Assembly (NCBI GenBank): GCA_934045905.1
Contig: OW203766.1
Coordinates: 19,276,309-19,340,308, forward strand
Origin: Leuctra nigra
Taxonomy: Eukaryota; Arthropoda; Insecta; Plecoptera; Leuctridae
DNA: 64,000 nucleotides
Direction: 5' to 3'
Part shown: positions 28,976 through 39,613 of the stretch, piece by piece
Layout of the letters: each line of letters opens with the position of its first letter
Position numbering within the stretch: the first letter of the stretch is position 1
The notes under the pieces: generated by a model
The model's input: only the letters and a program-made list of their open reading frames with translations
What the model was told of the DNA's origin: nothing
Databases searched by the model: none
Translations under genes and position numbers: made by a program

Positions 28976-31957
28976 ATGTATTTAAAGATAAGTCACCAGA
29001 ATGTACGAAGCCTAAGAGCCAAAATGAACCAGCTTGCCATCTTATTTGAAGATGATGACGATCAAACTAGCGAGTATGACATCGTTACTTTCACAGAGCA
29101 TTGGCTAAGTGAGGCAGAGGCAAATATGATGCAATTGCATAACTATAGAATGAGTGACTCATATACCAGAACTTGTCATATAGGAGGGGGAACGATAATA
29201 TATGTGCGAAACAACCATAAAGCACTGAAAAGAGCGGAATTTCAAAATTTGAATTCTGATAAACATTTCGAGTGTTCAATTGTAGAAATAAATGAAATAA
29301 ACAATGTATGCTGCGAACATATTATCATTATAACGGTGTACAGAGCCCCGACAGGTATATTCGACGTATTTCTTGATAGTCTCTCGAAAATATTGGATGT
29401 TATTAGCAACGAGAGAAAACACATCATTATCACCGGGGATTTTAATATAGACTTTGTGAAAGAGTCAAAAGAGCTGAATGACCTTAGCACTGTAATCAAT
29501 TCATATAACATTCAAGCACTAATAACCTCCCCAACCCGGGTCACGAATACTACTTCCTCGGTCATTGATAACATTCTGACTAATATAGACAAGCGCGTCA
29601 TAACAACTCAAGTGACTGAAAATGGAATTTCAGACCATACTCAACAGGTTGCGAGGATTGAAACATTTACATTTCTCAAATCCAGTAAACAAGAAATAGT
29701 TGCCACACCAATTGCATGGTGCAGACCAATAAACAAAAGCAAAATTGATTTATTTAGAAATAGGCTAAATATTGAGTTGTGGGAAAATATCAATGAATTT
29801 AACAGTGTAAATCAAAACTTTGAACTATTCATGAATATCTACCTTGAACACTATAATATAGCATTCCCTTTAGTAAAAAAGAAGCAGCAAACAACTAAAC
29901 GACTACAAAATAATGGTTGGGTAACAGAAAATATTCGAGTAGAAAGTCGCCTCCTAAAGACTATGTTTGAAGAAGCAAGGGATTATAAATGTGATTTTAA
30001 AAGGGAAAAGTATAAAACAATGAAAAGTCTACACCGTAAAAACATCAAAGATGCTAAGATATTACATAACAAAAATATTGTAGAACATGCAGCTAATAAA
30101 CCAAAGATGATTTGGGACATTGTTAAACAGGAAACTGGAGCTAAAAGCCATGAAATAAAAGAAGAAAATCTTGAGCTTATTGTCAACAATAAATTGATAC
30201 AAAACCCATTAACGATTGCTAATAATTTCAATAATTTCTATCTAAATGTCGCGAATGAAGTAAACTCAAATAACAATGTAACTGACCTGGAGCAATCAGA
30301 GCTTACTGAGAATATAGAACGCATACCAGATTGCATAGTACTTTTACCTACAACAAGTAAAGAAGTGATAGATATTGCAATGAAGTTAAAGAATACAAAT
30401 GCAGTAGGTATAGATGGTATTACAGCACGAGTAATTAAGCAGACTATTCATGTTACAGCTCACGTATTGTCAGCATTGATAAATCAATGTCTCAAAGATG
30501 GTATTTTCCCAAATTATCTTAAGACAGCTATAGTAAAGCCAATATTTAAAAACAAGGGCTGTAGGGCTGACATGATCAATCATCGACCTATTTCCTTACT
30601 AACTATATTCTCTAAAATATATGAAAAAGTGATTAAAAACAGACTTCTTACTTTTATAGGTGCAAATAAAATTCTAGCCAATAACCAATTCGGATTTAGG
30701 CCCCACATGTCTACAACAGATGCGATCGATGATAGCATTTCATATATATTACAGTCCATGGACAAAAGTAAGTGCACTCTTGGGTTGTATTGCGATCTTC
30801 AGAAAGCTTTTGATTGCCTTGATCACCATCTGCTTGCAAAAAAATTAGATAGAATGGGAATAAGAGATACTGCTCACAACTTAATTATGTCTTACTTAGA
30901 GAATAGGCAACAGGTAGTTGAAATTATGCACATATCAGATGATGGCACAAGGCGAAAAGTACAATCTAATAAGGGTACAATAACTTCAGGTATTCCACAA
31001 GGTTCGGTCCTGGGACCAATAATTTTCAATCTTTATGTCAACGATTTGGAGAGCAAGCTCCCGAACGTCAAAATTACTAAGTTCGCGGATGACACCACCA
31101 TAGTAGCCGTGGGAAATAATATTCTGGAAGCCGAACAAAATTTGAATAAAACGTTAAGAAATGTAAATAAGTGGTTTGAAGTAAATAAGCTAGCCCTAAA
31201 TAATTCAAAAACACAGCTACTAGCGTTTCGCAATCCGCACAACACGACCATAGATGTTGCTCCACCAAAAGTTGCAAATGGCTCAGTAAATATTAATGTA
31301 ACAAATTCAACTCGATTTCTTGGAGTTCAAATTGACAAAAACCTAAACTGGCATGAACATATCAACAACCAGAAGCTCAAACTAACGAGAGCCTGTTATG
31401 CATTGAGAATCCTAAGAAGTAATTTTGACATTTCCACGATGAAAACCATTTATTTGGGATTGTTTGAACCTTTATTGAGGTATGGTATAATATTCTGGGG
31501 GGGAGTACATTATGCTTGCAAATTGTTTACAGTGCAAAAATCGGCATTACGCATTATTCATAAAAAGTGGAGGCGCTTTTCATGCCGAGAACTATTCAAG
31601 GAGTTTAAAATTCTAACATTGTCAAGCTTATATATATATGAAATAATAATTCAAATCAGGAAACACGTCCATTTGTTTGAAACATCGGGGGATGTACATC
31701 ACTATAATGTAAGAAACCAAAACAAACTACGAAACTTTCAACATAAAACAGCGCTCTATGAACAGGACCTATCATATAAAGGAGTAAATCTATATAATCA
31801 CTTGCCAAGCTGTATCAAAAAAATAGAAAGTATGTTGTTGTTCAAACTAAAATTAAAATTGTTCCTTATTAATGGAGGCTTCTATTCTGTTGACGAGTTT
31901 TTAACTACTTGTAAAAGTCATGTTTGTGATGACCAGCAGGGAGAATGTGGTACTTGA
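28976..31957 (+). CDS. LINE ORF2: AP endonuclease and reverse transcriptase
   Basis: About 993 residues from the ATG at 28,976, directly before the endonuclease (MYLKISHQNVRSL). The same frame is open further left and overlaps the ORF1 end, so a non-ATG or coupled start is possible. Endonuclease motifs: QNVRSL, TEHWL, GDFNIDF, SVIDNILTN, SDHTQQ. RT motifs: HRPISLLTIFSKIYE, CDLQKAFDCLDH, GIPQGSVLGPIIF, FADD near 31,084, then LLRYGIIFWGG and the C-terminal FYSVDEFL. All key residues are present. It is expected to nick the target and copy the element's RNA at the nick. Confidence 0.92.
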   Translation: MYLKISHQNVRSLRAKMNQLAILFEDDDDQTSEYDIVTFTEHWLSEAEANMMQLHNYRMSDSYTRTCHIGGGTIIYVRNNHKALKRAEFQNLNSDKHFECSIVEINEINNVCCEHIIIITVYRAPTGIFDVFLDSLSKILDVISNERKHIIITGDFNIDFVKESKELNDLSTVINSYNIQALITSPTRVTNTTSSVIDNILTNIDKRVITTQVTENGISDHTQQVARIETFTFLKSSKQEIVATPIAWCRPINKSKIDLFRNRLNIELWENINEFNSVNQNFELFMNIYLEHYNIAFPLVKKKQQTTKRLQNNGWVTENIRVESRLLKTMFEEARDYKCDFKREKYKTMKSLHRKNIKDAKILHNKNIVEHAANKPKMIWDIVKQETGAKSHEIKEENLELIVNNKLIQNPLTIANNFNNFYLNVANEVNSNNNVTDLEQSELTENIERIPDCIVLLPTTSKEVIDIAMKLKNTNAVGIDGITARVIKQTIHVTAHVLSALINQCLKDGIFPNYLKTAIVKPIFKNKGCRADMINHRPISLLTIFSKIYEKVIKNRLLTFIGANKILANNQFGFRPHMSTTDAIDDSISYILQSMDKSKCTLGLYCDLQKAFDCLDHHLLAKKLDRMGIRDTAHNLIMSYLENRQQVVEIMHISDDGTRRKVQSNKGTITSGIPQGSVLGPIIFNLYVNDLESKLPNVKITKFADDTTIVAVGNNILEAEQNLNKTLRNVNKWFEVNKLALNNSKTQLLAFRNPHNTTIDVAPPKVANGSVNINVTNSTRFLGVQIDKNLNWHEHINNQKLKLTRACYALRILRSNFDISTMKTIYLGLFEPLLRYGIIFWGGVHYACKLFTVQKSALRIIHKKWRRFSCRELFKEFKILTLSSLYIYEIIIQIRKHVHLFETSGDVHHYNVRNQNKLRNFQHKTALYEQDLSYKGVNLYNHLPSCIKKIESMLLFKLKLKLFLINGGFYSVDEFLTTCKSHVCDDQQGECGT

Positions 31958-32215
31958 TTATTCTAGTTTTGTTTTAATACTCTATGACTACACTTCTTCA
32001 AATTATTATAATTATATTCATAAATGTATTTTGTATTTTGTATTTTAATGTGTATAAATATGTGTAAATTGACGGGTATGATAAGACTTACGACTTGAAT
32101 GTTTCGTTTTATTGACATGACATATACATTGTTTTTTAATTGCATCACTGTAATACTGAACATGTCCTTTGTTGAAATAAATAAATAAAAAATAAAAAAA
32201 ATAAAAAAAAATAAG

Positions 32216-33218
32216 AATTTCTTCTGCAGTTTATTGCACAGGTAACCATTATATCACCACAATACCGAAACACAGATTGACAGCCGTTCTGACACGTTAC
32301 ACCAATGTGGCCTCTCAACAATGAGATGATGTCACGTGCAAACTATGAATTGGTATCACAAATAAAGAATGTGTCGTGTGTATCGGGTCACGATATCAAC
32401 TTCACCTATATTTTAACGGCGCATTATGACACTATACATTTTCTTAATTTTCTTACTAATACTCATGGTCATGGTTTACATTTGAAGACTTATGTAATTG
32501 ATTTACCATAATAGGTATGATTAAATTGCCTTCCTTCGTACCTCATTTACGTATTTTGTTGGGCATTTGGTCTGTTAATTACGTAACGTGTGTATTAACG
32601 ATGCACAATCTGCTGACAAATATTGCTGTCTTTTTATATTTAATATTTATGCATACCTCACTGGTGCGCATTGGTCATGTTATACATGACGGGACCCTCT
32701 AGTATTGAAATAATATATTGGAAACTTGTAAAATAAGAGAACATGGTAGTGTTAATCGCTATGCAAAATTTAAAGTTGATCTGAATATTTTAATTGTTCA
32801 ACCGATAAAGAGAAAAAATTATTTTAATTTTAGCCAATGAGAGGATTAAGCTGAAATTTATATCTCGAAATCTATACGACGACCTCAAAAACTGTAAAGA
32901 ATGTTGATTTGATAGGTCAAACGGTGTGAACATAGGCCATTAGGTATAGGCTATTTTCATTGTTCAACCAATCTGAGATCAGCGCTCAAAAACTATAGAT
33001 ACTACATGATTAAGATTGATATTAATAAATTTGAGCTCGATCGGAAAACCAATATAACCTGTGGCGTACAAAAAAAAACGAAAAAAGGGGAAAGTGTCAA
33101 AAAAACTTTATGGAGCCGCTCTCTTTATAATATACCTACTAGTGTCAGAAGAAGACAGAGTATTATGAATGAATAATTTTATTGATCAACATACCAACAG
33201 CTTGAGCATTAATTATTT
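32216..33218. other. Spacer with dispersed repeat copy 2
   Basis: No gene recognised. About 32,805-33,130 belongs to the AT-rich family of 14,970-15,310 (TTTTAGCCAATGAGAGGAT, TTTGAGCTCGATCGG, GGAGCCGCTC). Confidence 0.45.
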
Positions 33219-33223
33219 TGATC

Positions 33224-33656
33224 TGTTCGCGCCGTTTTTCGTTCTCATGTTTTCGTTTATCATGTTGGCATGCCGCCAAGCAATACCTTTATCAGTTTGA
33301 CCTTCCCCTCTTTCACTTTGTCTAGAACCACCCTCTAGGACGGTCTGGGTTGTGCCAGTTTCTGCCATGCAGACAGTTCTAATTCAGTTAGTTTAATTCG
33401 TGTGCATTAGCTTAGTCCTCAGCCAAGTTGGCTAATGGCTTTCTATCTCTCTACTTGTATCATTTCATTATCATAATCCTCACCCTCTCCACGTACTGCA
33501 GTACCATCCTTCCTTACATCAAGACCACGTGTTCTACGCATGCCGCAACCAACATCGAGCTGCATTCGAGAACGAAGTAAGTGTTGCTGCTTTCTTACCC
33601 CCCTTCATACAGTCCGCTATTTAACCCTTTTTTCTCTTTGCGTCTTGGCGCAATCA
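33224..33656 (+). repeat. BEL/Pao 5' LTR
   Basis: TG...CA ended. The following bases TCTTTGGTCCCATAGAGC contain the likely primer-binding site; I do not assign the tRNA. Confidence 0.93.
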
Positions 33657-33847
33657 TCTTTGGTCCCATAGAGCTACGGAGTCTTGAGCCTAGCTTTTCT
33701 CATCTCGTGTTCGTTTTTCGTTTGGTTCTCGTGACGCATGAATTTTAGTTCAAGGTCACTCTCTCGTGATATTTCGTACATTCCGTACGTGTATCTCTTC
33801 GCTGTTTCGTTTGAACCCCTGTTGTTTAATTTTTGTACTTATTCGTT

Positions 33848-36800
33848 ATGGAAGCCCAACGCAAGATGCAAGATTTGTTTGTTAAACAAAGACAACAAGT
33901 TTTCAGTTCTGTTCAGCGAACGTTCGATTCGTTTAAAGCCTTGCAACGCGATCAAGTTTTAACCGCTCAACCTAGGTATGACAGACTGATGCATCAGCAA
34001 TCTGAGTTTGACTCTATTCAAGCGAAAATCCTCGAGTTGAATTCGGATCTCATTTCACCCAACAAAGCCATTGAAGTGGAGAAAGTTCAAGATAGCTTTG
34101 AAACCGTACTCTACGGCGCACAGGCGAAATATATCGCAGTACTTAATGAATATCAAGATAGCCGCAAGGAAACTCAGTCAGCGACTACGCCGTCAATGAC
34201 CTTGACCACCAATACCTTGCCTGTCATTGACATTCCAAAGTTTGACGGAACCAACATGAACAAGTGGACAGAATATTATTCATTATTTACCTCGCTCATT
34301 CACGAGAATAATTCATTGAATGACATTCAAAAGTTCCATTACTTGCGTTCCACTTTGTCAGGCACTGCTTTATCCGTTATAGCAGGTTTCTCATTAGCCA
34401 AGGAGAACTATGTGCTAGCTTTGAATGCCCTAGTGAATCGCTATCATAACCCAAGGTTATTAGCATCTGTCTACGTGAAGCAAATACTTGATTTCACGCC
34501 TCTCAAGTCTAATCAGCACTCTGGACTTCAGAGTTTTCTACAAGTTCACAAAAACAACGTAGAAGCTCTAAAATCACTGCAAGACATCGGCGATTTGGCA
34601 GATTATCTTCTGTTCTCTCTCACCTTGCATAACCTTGACCTTGGTACTCGCAAGGCATTCGAGAATAAACATTCCTCGCGATCAACTCCCACGTATGCTT
34701 CGCTAATCACCTTTGTTGAAGAACAATCGCGAACCATGGAATTGTGCGGCTTGGATGTTTCCACGACTATTTCTAAAGCGAAACCTACCCCCTCCCCCGC
34801 CAGGAAAATGAATTCCTTTCTCGCGACGAAACCAGTTCTCTCAGCGCGCGCCTCTGCCATGCCCAGCCATGCCTCGTGCCCTCTTTGCAAGGAAGGTCAC
34901 ACTCTTTATCGTTGCCCTCTCTTTACAGCGCAATCTATTGCTGAGAGATACGTCACTATACGTCGTTTACAACGCTGTTTTAATTGTTTGGGGAAACATT
35001 TACGATCTGCATGCACTTCTAAGAGTGTTTGCTCAACGTGTCGTAGCAATTCGCATCATTCAATGCTTCATCCTCCGACTCCCGCCAACACTTCGACAGC
35101 TCAAGGACAGCGTCCAGCCAGCTCCGCGCCAGAAGTTCAGCAGGAAGCTGTCAACACTTCAACCTCGGCAAACAATGAAACCATTGCTAACAGCGACGCC
35201 TCTCTCACGCAATCTCTTGCTTGTCATTTCCAGACAAGTAAACCTACTCATCAGACGGTGTTGCTAGGCACCGTTACCGCCTTGATTAGCGATTGTCAAG
35301 GTCGCTACCACCCTCTTCGAGCCGTCATAGACTGTGGTTCACAGGTTTCCGCAGCTTCTCGCTCCTTAGTTCAAAAGTTAGGGCTGAAAATCACTCCCAG
35401 TCATTCTCAGCTAGTTGGAATTGGAAACGCTTCTGCTCAGGTTTACGGCGTTGTTCAGTGCAGTCTCGCCTCGCGTCATAATCCTGATACCCCTCTCAGT
35501 GTTCAGGCTCTCGTCCTGTCCACCATCTCGAATCCACTTCCATCTTCGCCAGTTTCTCTCGACGTTTACGAACGTTATCGTGGCCTCTCTCTGGCCGACT
35601 CTCGCTTCGATGTACCGGATCAGATTGACTTTCTGATCGGCGCAGACCTGTACCCAGACATCTTAAAGACGTCGGGCGACATGGTCATTCGAGGAAACCC
35701 CTCTGCTCTGAATACCATATTTGGATGGGTTATATTGGGACCTGTACAGTCAGATCAAGCCTCGACCCAGTCCCCACTCTCGTTGTTGGCGTGTTCGACG
35801 ACGCCGTTGGACCGCACCCTCCGTCTCTTCTGGGAATCAGAAGAGGTTCATCGCCCTCCACAACTGGATCCTGACGATCAATTGTGTGAGGAACACTTCG
35901 TGAAGACGCACCAGCGCGACTCGTCTGGTCGCTATTCAGTGGCTCTTCCGTTCAAGCCGTCGTCAGCTCCTCTCGGCGCCAACCATAACGCCGTCCTCCG
36001 GAATTACCTCAGCCTGGAACGACGCCTGAAGCGGGAACCCGACCATGATGCAGCTTACCAAGCCTTCATGCAAGATTACTCCGAGTCTCGTCACATGACG
36101 ACTGCACCACGATCTTCGAGTTACATTATCCCTCATCACTGCGTCTACAAGTTGTCCAGTTCCAGCACGAAACTCCGAGTCGTGTTCAACGCCTCTTCTC
36201 CTGACGACAAAGGTGTTTCACTCAATTCTCAGCTTTTGAGTGGTCCGAAGCTTCAAGCCGAGCTTCCTGACATTCTCACATCATTTCGGACTCACGCTAT
36301 CGCCATCTGTGCAGATATTAAGCAGATGTATCGGCAGATTTTGGTTCATCCTCAAGACCGCCGTTTTCAACACATCTTGTGGCGATCTTCTCCGACCTCC
36401 CCGGTAATCGAGTATGAATTAAATACCGTTACCTACGGACTCTCACCCTCTGCGTTTCTCGCTCAACGAGTTCTCCGCCAGCTTGTCCTTGACGAAGGTC
36501 CGCGTTTTCCTCTCGCCTCGCGTGCGTTGAGAGACCACACCTACATCGACGACATCGTCACCGGTGCCCGTGACCTTCCTGAAGCTCAAGATCTTCAAGC
36601 GCAACTTCAAGGTCTTCTCGCTAGAGGAGGTTTTGAACTCCGGAAGTGGTCCTCCAATCTTCCAGACGCCTTGAATACTCTACCTGCTGACCATCTGGAA
36701 TCGCCTCTTGTTTTCGCCAACGAAGACCAGGGAATCAAAATTCTCGGACTTCTATGGGATCCTCGTACTGACACCTTTTCATTTCACACTCGCCCATTCG

Positions 36801-39097
36801 AAGGTATTGTGACAAAGCGCACTGTGCTCTCCTACATTGCCCGGATATTTGATCCGCTTGGATTTGTCACTCCTTTCGTCTGCTGGATGAAAATCTTCTT
36901 GCAGCAGTTGTGGCTTGTTCTCACACAATGGGATGATCCTCTCTCCGATCAGCTGACGCAAAGCTGGTCTACAGCAGTATCCGAAGTGTCAGCACTCTCT
37001 AGTTTTCGCGTCCCGCGTGTCCTGCCGGACCGTCGCGGCGTCTGTCGACTAGTTGGTTTTTGCGACGCTTCTGAACGAGGTTATGCTGCCGTTCTCTACC
37101 TGCATACCTCGACTCCCGTCTCATCTTCTGTCTCTTTACTGCGCGCTCGCAGTAAAGTAGCTCCCGTCAAACCTCTGACTATTCCCAAACTTGAGTTGTC
37201 AGCAGCCGTGCTACTCGCTCGTCTACTCAAGGACATTTCTCCGTCGCTCAGCGCCCTCGCCGTGGACTCCGTTGTGCTCTACACGGATTCTACCATCGTC
37301 TTGGCTTGGCTCGCCACGTCTCCACATCGCCTCAAGACTTTTGTCGCCAACCGTGTTGTGGAGATCTTGGAGTCCTCCGCTCCGACCGACTGGAGGCATG
37401 TTGCTTCGACCGACAACCCGGCAGACTGCGCTTCTCGTGGCATCTTACCGTCCCAGCTGTTGGATCACCCTCTATGGTTGAGTGGACCTAGTTTCCTGCA
37501 CTCGTCGCCAGTTACGTGGCCGCGATCGTCGCCTCCCCTCGAACCTCCAGAGGAGATGCCTGAGATGAAGACGACGACGACCATCTTGGTTACCAGCGTC
37601 CCCGTCGAGCCTCTTCACGTCAAACTGCAACAGTTTTCCTCGCTTCTCCGAGCTCAACGAGTATTCGGCCACGTCGTACGCTTTGCTCGCATCTTGCTGG
37701 CCAAGCGTTCTCAGTCTCCACGTCCTACTGGACCTCTGCTCCCCTCCGAGCTCCAAGATGCTCTCGATCTTCTCGTCAAGATCACGCAACATCATCATTT
37801 CGCTGTTGAAATTCATCAACTTGAACGACAGCAACCAGTCAATTCTCGTTTATCTTCGCTTCGGCCTTTCATTGACTCCTCGGGACTTCTCAAGGTGGGC
37901 GGTCGCCTCCGTCATTCCTCTCTTCCGAAGAATGCTCGTCACCCTCTACTGCTCCCTAAAGAAGCACACTTATCGACACTCATCTGTGATGAGTATCATA
38001 AGCGCTCTCTTCACGCCGGTCCTCGCACCGTGCAAGCCCTAATCCAGCAAACCTTCTGGATTATGTCTCTCCGCGGCTTACTTCGTCAACGGATACATCG
38101 CTGCCTCACGTGCTTCAAGTTCCGCGCTCACACGCCCCAACCCGTTATGGCTGATCTGCCATCAGCTCGGGTGCAAGCCTCCAGAGCCTTTCTTCATGTG
38201 GGCACCGACTACGCCGGCCCGTTCCGCGTGAAGACTTCGTCCCGACGAAACGCCCCAGTCACCAAGGGTTATCTGTGCGTGTTCGTGTGCATGGCCACCA
38301 AGGCCATACATCTTGAATTTGCTTCCGATCTGTCTACCGACTCTTTCCTCGCTTGTCTTGACCGGCTGATTTCTAGAAGAGGCCTCCCGTCAGACATATA
38401 TTCGGACAATGGACGGAACTTTGTTGGTGCTGCACGCCAGTTACGCGAAGTTACCGAGTTCCTCGTTCAATCGACCCCGCAGATCGCAGATTCGCTTTCT
38501 GCTCGCTCAATCCATTGGCATTTCTCCCCTCCCTACGCCCCTAACTTCGGCGGCTTGTGGGTAGCAGGGGTGAAATCTGCTAAAGGACTTCTTCACCGCC
38601 TTATCGGTGATACTCCACACACTCATGAGGAGTATGCTACCTTGTTCTGCCGGATTGAGGCAGTGCAAAATAGTCGACCTCTTTGTGCCTTGACTCCCGA
38701 TCCTGAAGAAAGTTGCTCCTACTTGACCCCCGGGCATCTTCTTATTGGTACAGCTCTTTTGTCGCCTCCTGAGCCTCTTGAGCTGGACATCACCCCTCGC
38801 TTATCACGCTGGCAGCATGTACGACAGGTACATCAAGCCTTCTGGAACCGCTGGCACTCCGAGTATCTACACACGCAGATGCAACGTGGGAAGTGGCGGC
38901 GCGACTGTCAGAATCTACAAGTCGGCGACGTTGTCTTCTACCGCGAGACTTCCACCAACCCTCTGGCGTGGCCAGTCGGCCGTGTCATCGAAACCATGCC
39001 CGGTCGTGATGGAATTGTGCGCGTAGTTTCAATTCAAACTTCGCACGGCACTTTCGTTCGCCCAGTTAGCAAACTGGTGTTACTGCCCCCTGCTTAA
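33848..39097 (+). CDS. BEL/Pao gag-pol polyprotein
   Basis: 1,749 residues from ATG 33,848 (MEAQRKMQDLF). Gag includes PKFDGTNMNKWTEYYSLFTS and the Cys/His stretch CPLCKEGHTLYRC...CFNCLGKHLRSAC...CSTC. The protease site reads VIDCGSQ near residue 493: DCG where most aspartic proteases have D(S/T)G. RT has IKQMYRQILVHPQDRRFQ and YIDDIV near residue 899. RNase H has GFCDASERGYAAVLY, PKLELSAAVL and LYTDS. Integrase has the HHCC zinc site near 1,384-1,421, then GTDYAGPF, YSDNGRNFVGA and the final acidic residue before NSRPLCAL. It ends at TAA 39,095-39,097. The enzyme set looks complete; the protease variant is the only oddity. Confidence 0.93.
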   Translation: MEAQRKMQDLFVKQRQQVFSSVQRTFDSFKALQRDQVLTAQPRYDRLMHQQSEFDSIQAKILELNSDLISPNKAIEVEKVQDSFETVLYGAQAKYIAVLNEYQDSRKETQSATTPSMTLTTNTLPVIDIPKFDGTNMNKWTEYYSLFTSLIHENNSLNDIQKFHYLRSTLSGTALSVIAGFSLAKENYVLALNALVNRYHNPRLLASVYVKQILDFTPLKSNQHSGLQSFLQVHKNNVEALKSLQDIGDLADYLLFSLTLHNLDLGTRKAFENKHSSRSTPTYASLITFVEEQSRTMELCGLDVSTTISKAKPTPSPARKMNSFLATKPVLSARASAMPSHASCPLCKEGHTLYRCPLFTAQSIAERYVTIRRLQRCFNCLGKHLRSACTSKSVCSTCRSNSHHSMLHPPTPANTSTAQGQRPASSAPEVQQEAVNTSTSANNETIANSDASLTQSLACHFQTSKPTHQTVLLGTVTALISDCQGRYHPLRAVIDCGSQVSAASRSLVQKLGLKITPSHSQLVGIGNASAQVYGVVQCSLASRHNPDTPLSVQALVLSTISNPLPSSPVSLDVYERYRGLSLADSRFDVPDQIDFLIGADLYPDILKTSGDMVIRGNPSALNTIFGWVILGPVQSDQASTQSPLSLLACSTTPLDRTLRLFWESEEVHRPPQLDPDDQLCEEHFVKTHQRDSSGRYSVALPFKPSSAPLGANHNAVLRNYLSLERRLKREPDHDAAYQAFMQDYSESRHMTTAPRSSSYIIPHHCVYKLSSSSTKLRVVFNASSPDDKGVSLNSQLLSGPKLQAELPDILTSFRTHAIAICADIKQMYRQILVHPQDRRFQHILWRSSPTSPVIEYELNTVTYGLSPSAFLAQRVLRQLVLDEGPRFPLASRALRDHTYIDDIVTGARDLPEAQDLQAQLQGLLARGGFELRKWSSNLPDALNTLPADHLESPLVFANEDQGIKILGLLWDPRTDTFSFHTRPFEGIVTKRTVLSYIARIFDPLGFVTPFVCWMKIFLQQLWLVLTQWDDPLSDQLTQSWSTAVSEVSALSSFRVPRVLPDRRGVCRLVGFCDASERGYAAVLYLHTSTPVSSSVSLLRARSKVAPVKPLTIPKLELSAAVLLARLLKDISPSLSALAVDSVVLYTDSTIVLAWLATSPHRLKTFVANRVVEILESSAPTDWRHVASTDNPADCASRGILPSQLLDHPLWLSGPSFLHSSPVTWPRSSPPLEPPEEMPEMKTTTTILVTSVPVEPLHVKLQQFSSLLRAQRVFGHVVRFARILLAKRSQSPRPTGPLLPSELQDALDLLVKITQHHHFAVEIHQLERQQPVNSRLSSLRPFIDSSGLLKVGGRLRHSSLPKNARHPLLLPKEAHLSTLICDEYHKRSLHAGPRTVQALIQQTFWIMSLRGLLRQRIHRCLTCFKFRAHTPQPVMADLPSARVQASRAFLHVGTDYAGPFRVKTSSRRNAPVTKGYLCVFVCMATKAIHLEFASDLSTDSFLACLDRLISRRGLPSDIYSDNGRNFVGAARQLREVTEFLVQSTPQIADSLSARSIHWHFSPPYAPNFGGLWVAGVKSAKGLLHRLIGDTPHTHEEYATLFCRIEAVQNSRPLCALTPDPEESCSYLTPGHLLIGTALLSPPEPLELDITPRLSRWQHVRQVHQAFWNRWHSEYLHTQMQRGKWRRDCQNLQVGDVVFYRETSTNPLAWPVGRVIETMPGRDGIVRVVSIQTSHGTFVRPVSKLVLLPPA

Positions 39098-39175
39098 GTC
39101 AGTTCGGGGTTTTCGTATCGTTTTCGTATAGTTTTCGTTTTCTTTGGAAAAATCTTCATTTTTGGTGAGCGGTGT

Positions 39176-39608
39176 TGTTCGCGCCGTTTTTCGTTCTCAT
39201 GTTTTCGTTTATCATGTTGGCATGCCGCCAAGCAATACCTTTATCAGTTTGACCTTCCCCTCTTTCACTTTGTCTAGAACCACCCTCTAGGACGGTCTGG
39301 GTTGTGCCAGTTTCTGCCATGCAGACAGTTCTAATTCAGTTAGTTTAATTCGTGTGCATTAGCTTAGTCCTCAGCCAAGTTGGCTAATGGCTTTCTATCT
39401 CTCTACTTGTATCATTTCATTATCATAATCCTCACCCTCTCCACGTACTGCAGTACCATCCTTCCTTACATCAAGACCACGTGTTCTACGCATGCCGCAA
39501 CCAACATCGAGCTGCATTCGAGAACGAAGTAAGTGTTGCTGCTTTCTTACCCCCCTTCATACAGTCCGCTATTTAACCCTTTTTTCTCTTTGCGTCTTGG
39601 CGCAATCA
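39176..39608 (+). repeat. BEL/Pao 3' LTR
   Basis: No mismatch with the 5' LTR on reading both through. The stop codon of gag-pol lies about 80 bases before it. Confidence 0.93.
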
Positions 39609-39613
39609 TGATC

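Larger units (their letters stand above)
27200..32215 (+). mobile_element. Apparently intact two-ORF CR1/Jockey-group LINE
   Basis: ORF1 (27,261-28,853) and ORF2 (about 28,976-31,957) are both uninterrupted. A ~240-bp 3' UTR ends in an A-rich tail (AAATAAATAAATAAAAAAT..., about 32,177-32,212). The left edge is not resolved, and I found no clear target-site duplication. CCAAGATGGCGG at the ORF1 start resembles a YY1-type site. The lack of lesions in about 4.6 kb of coding sequence implies a young copy. Confidence 0.88.
33219..39613 (+). mobile_element. Intact BEL/Pao LTR retrotransposon
   Basis: 433-bp LTRs at 33,224-33,656 and 39,176-39,608 (TGTTCGCG...GCAATCA), identical by eye. The 5-bp target duplication is TGATC (33,219-33,223 and 39,609-39,613). 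One long gag-pol ORF has the Pao order: gag, knuckles, protease, RT, RNase H, integrase. There is no envelope ORF. Identical LTRs and an open frame indicate a very recent insertion. Confidence 0.95.
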
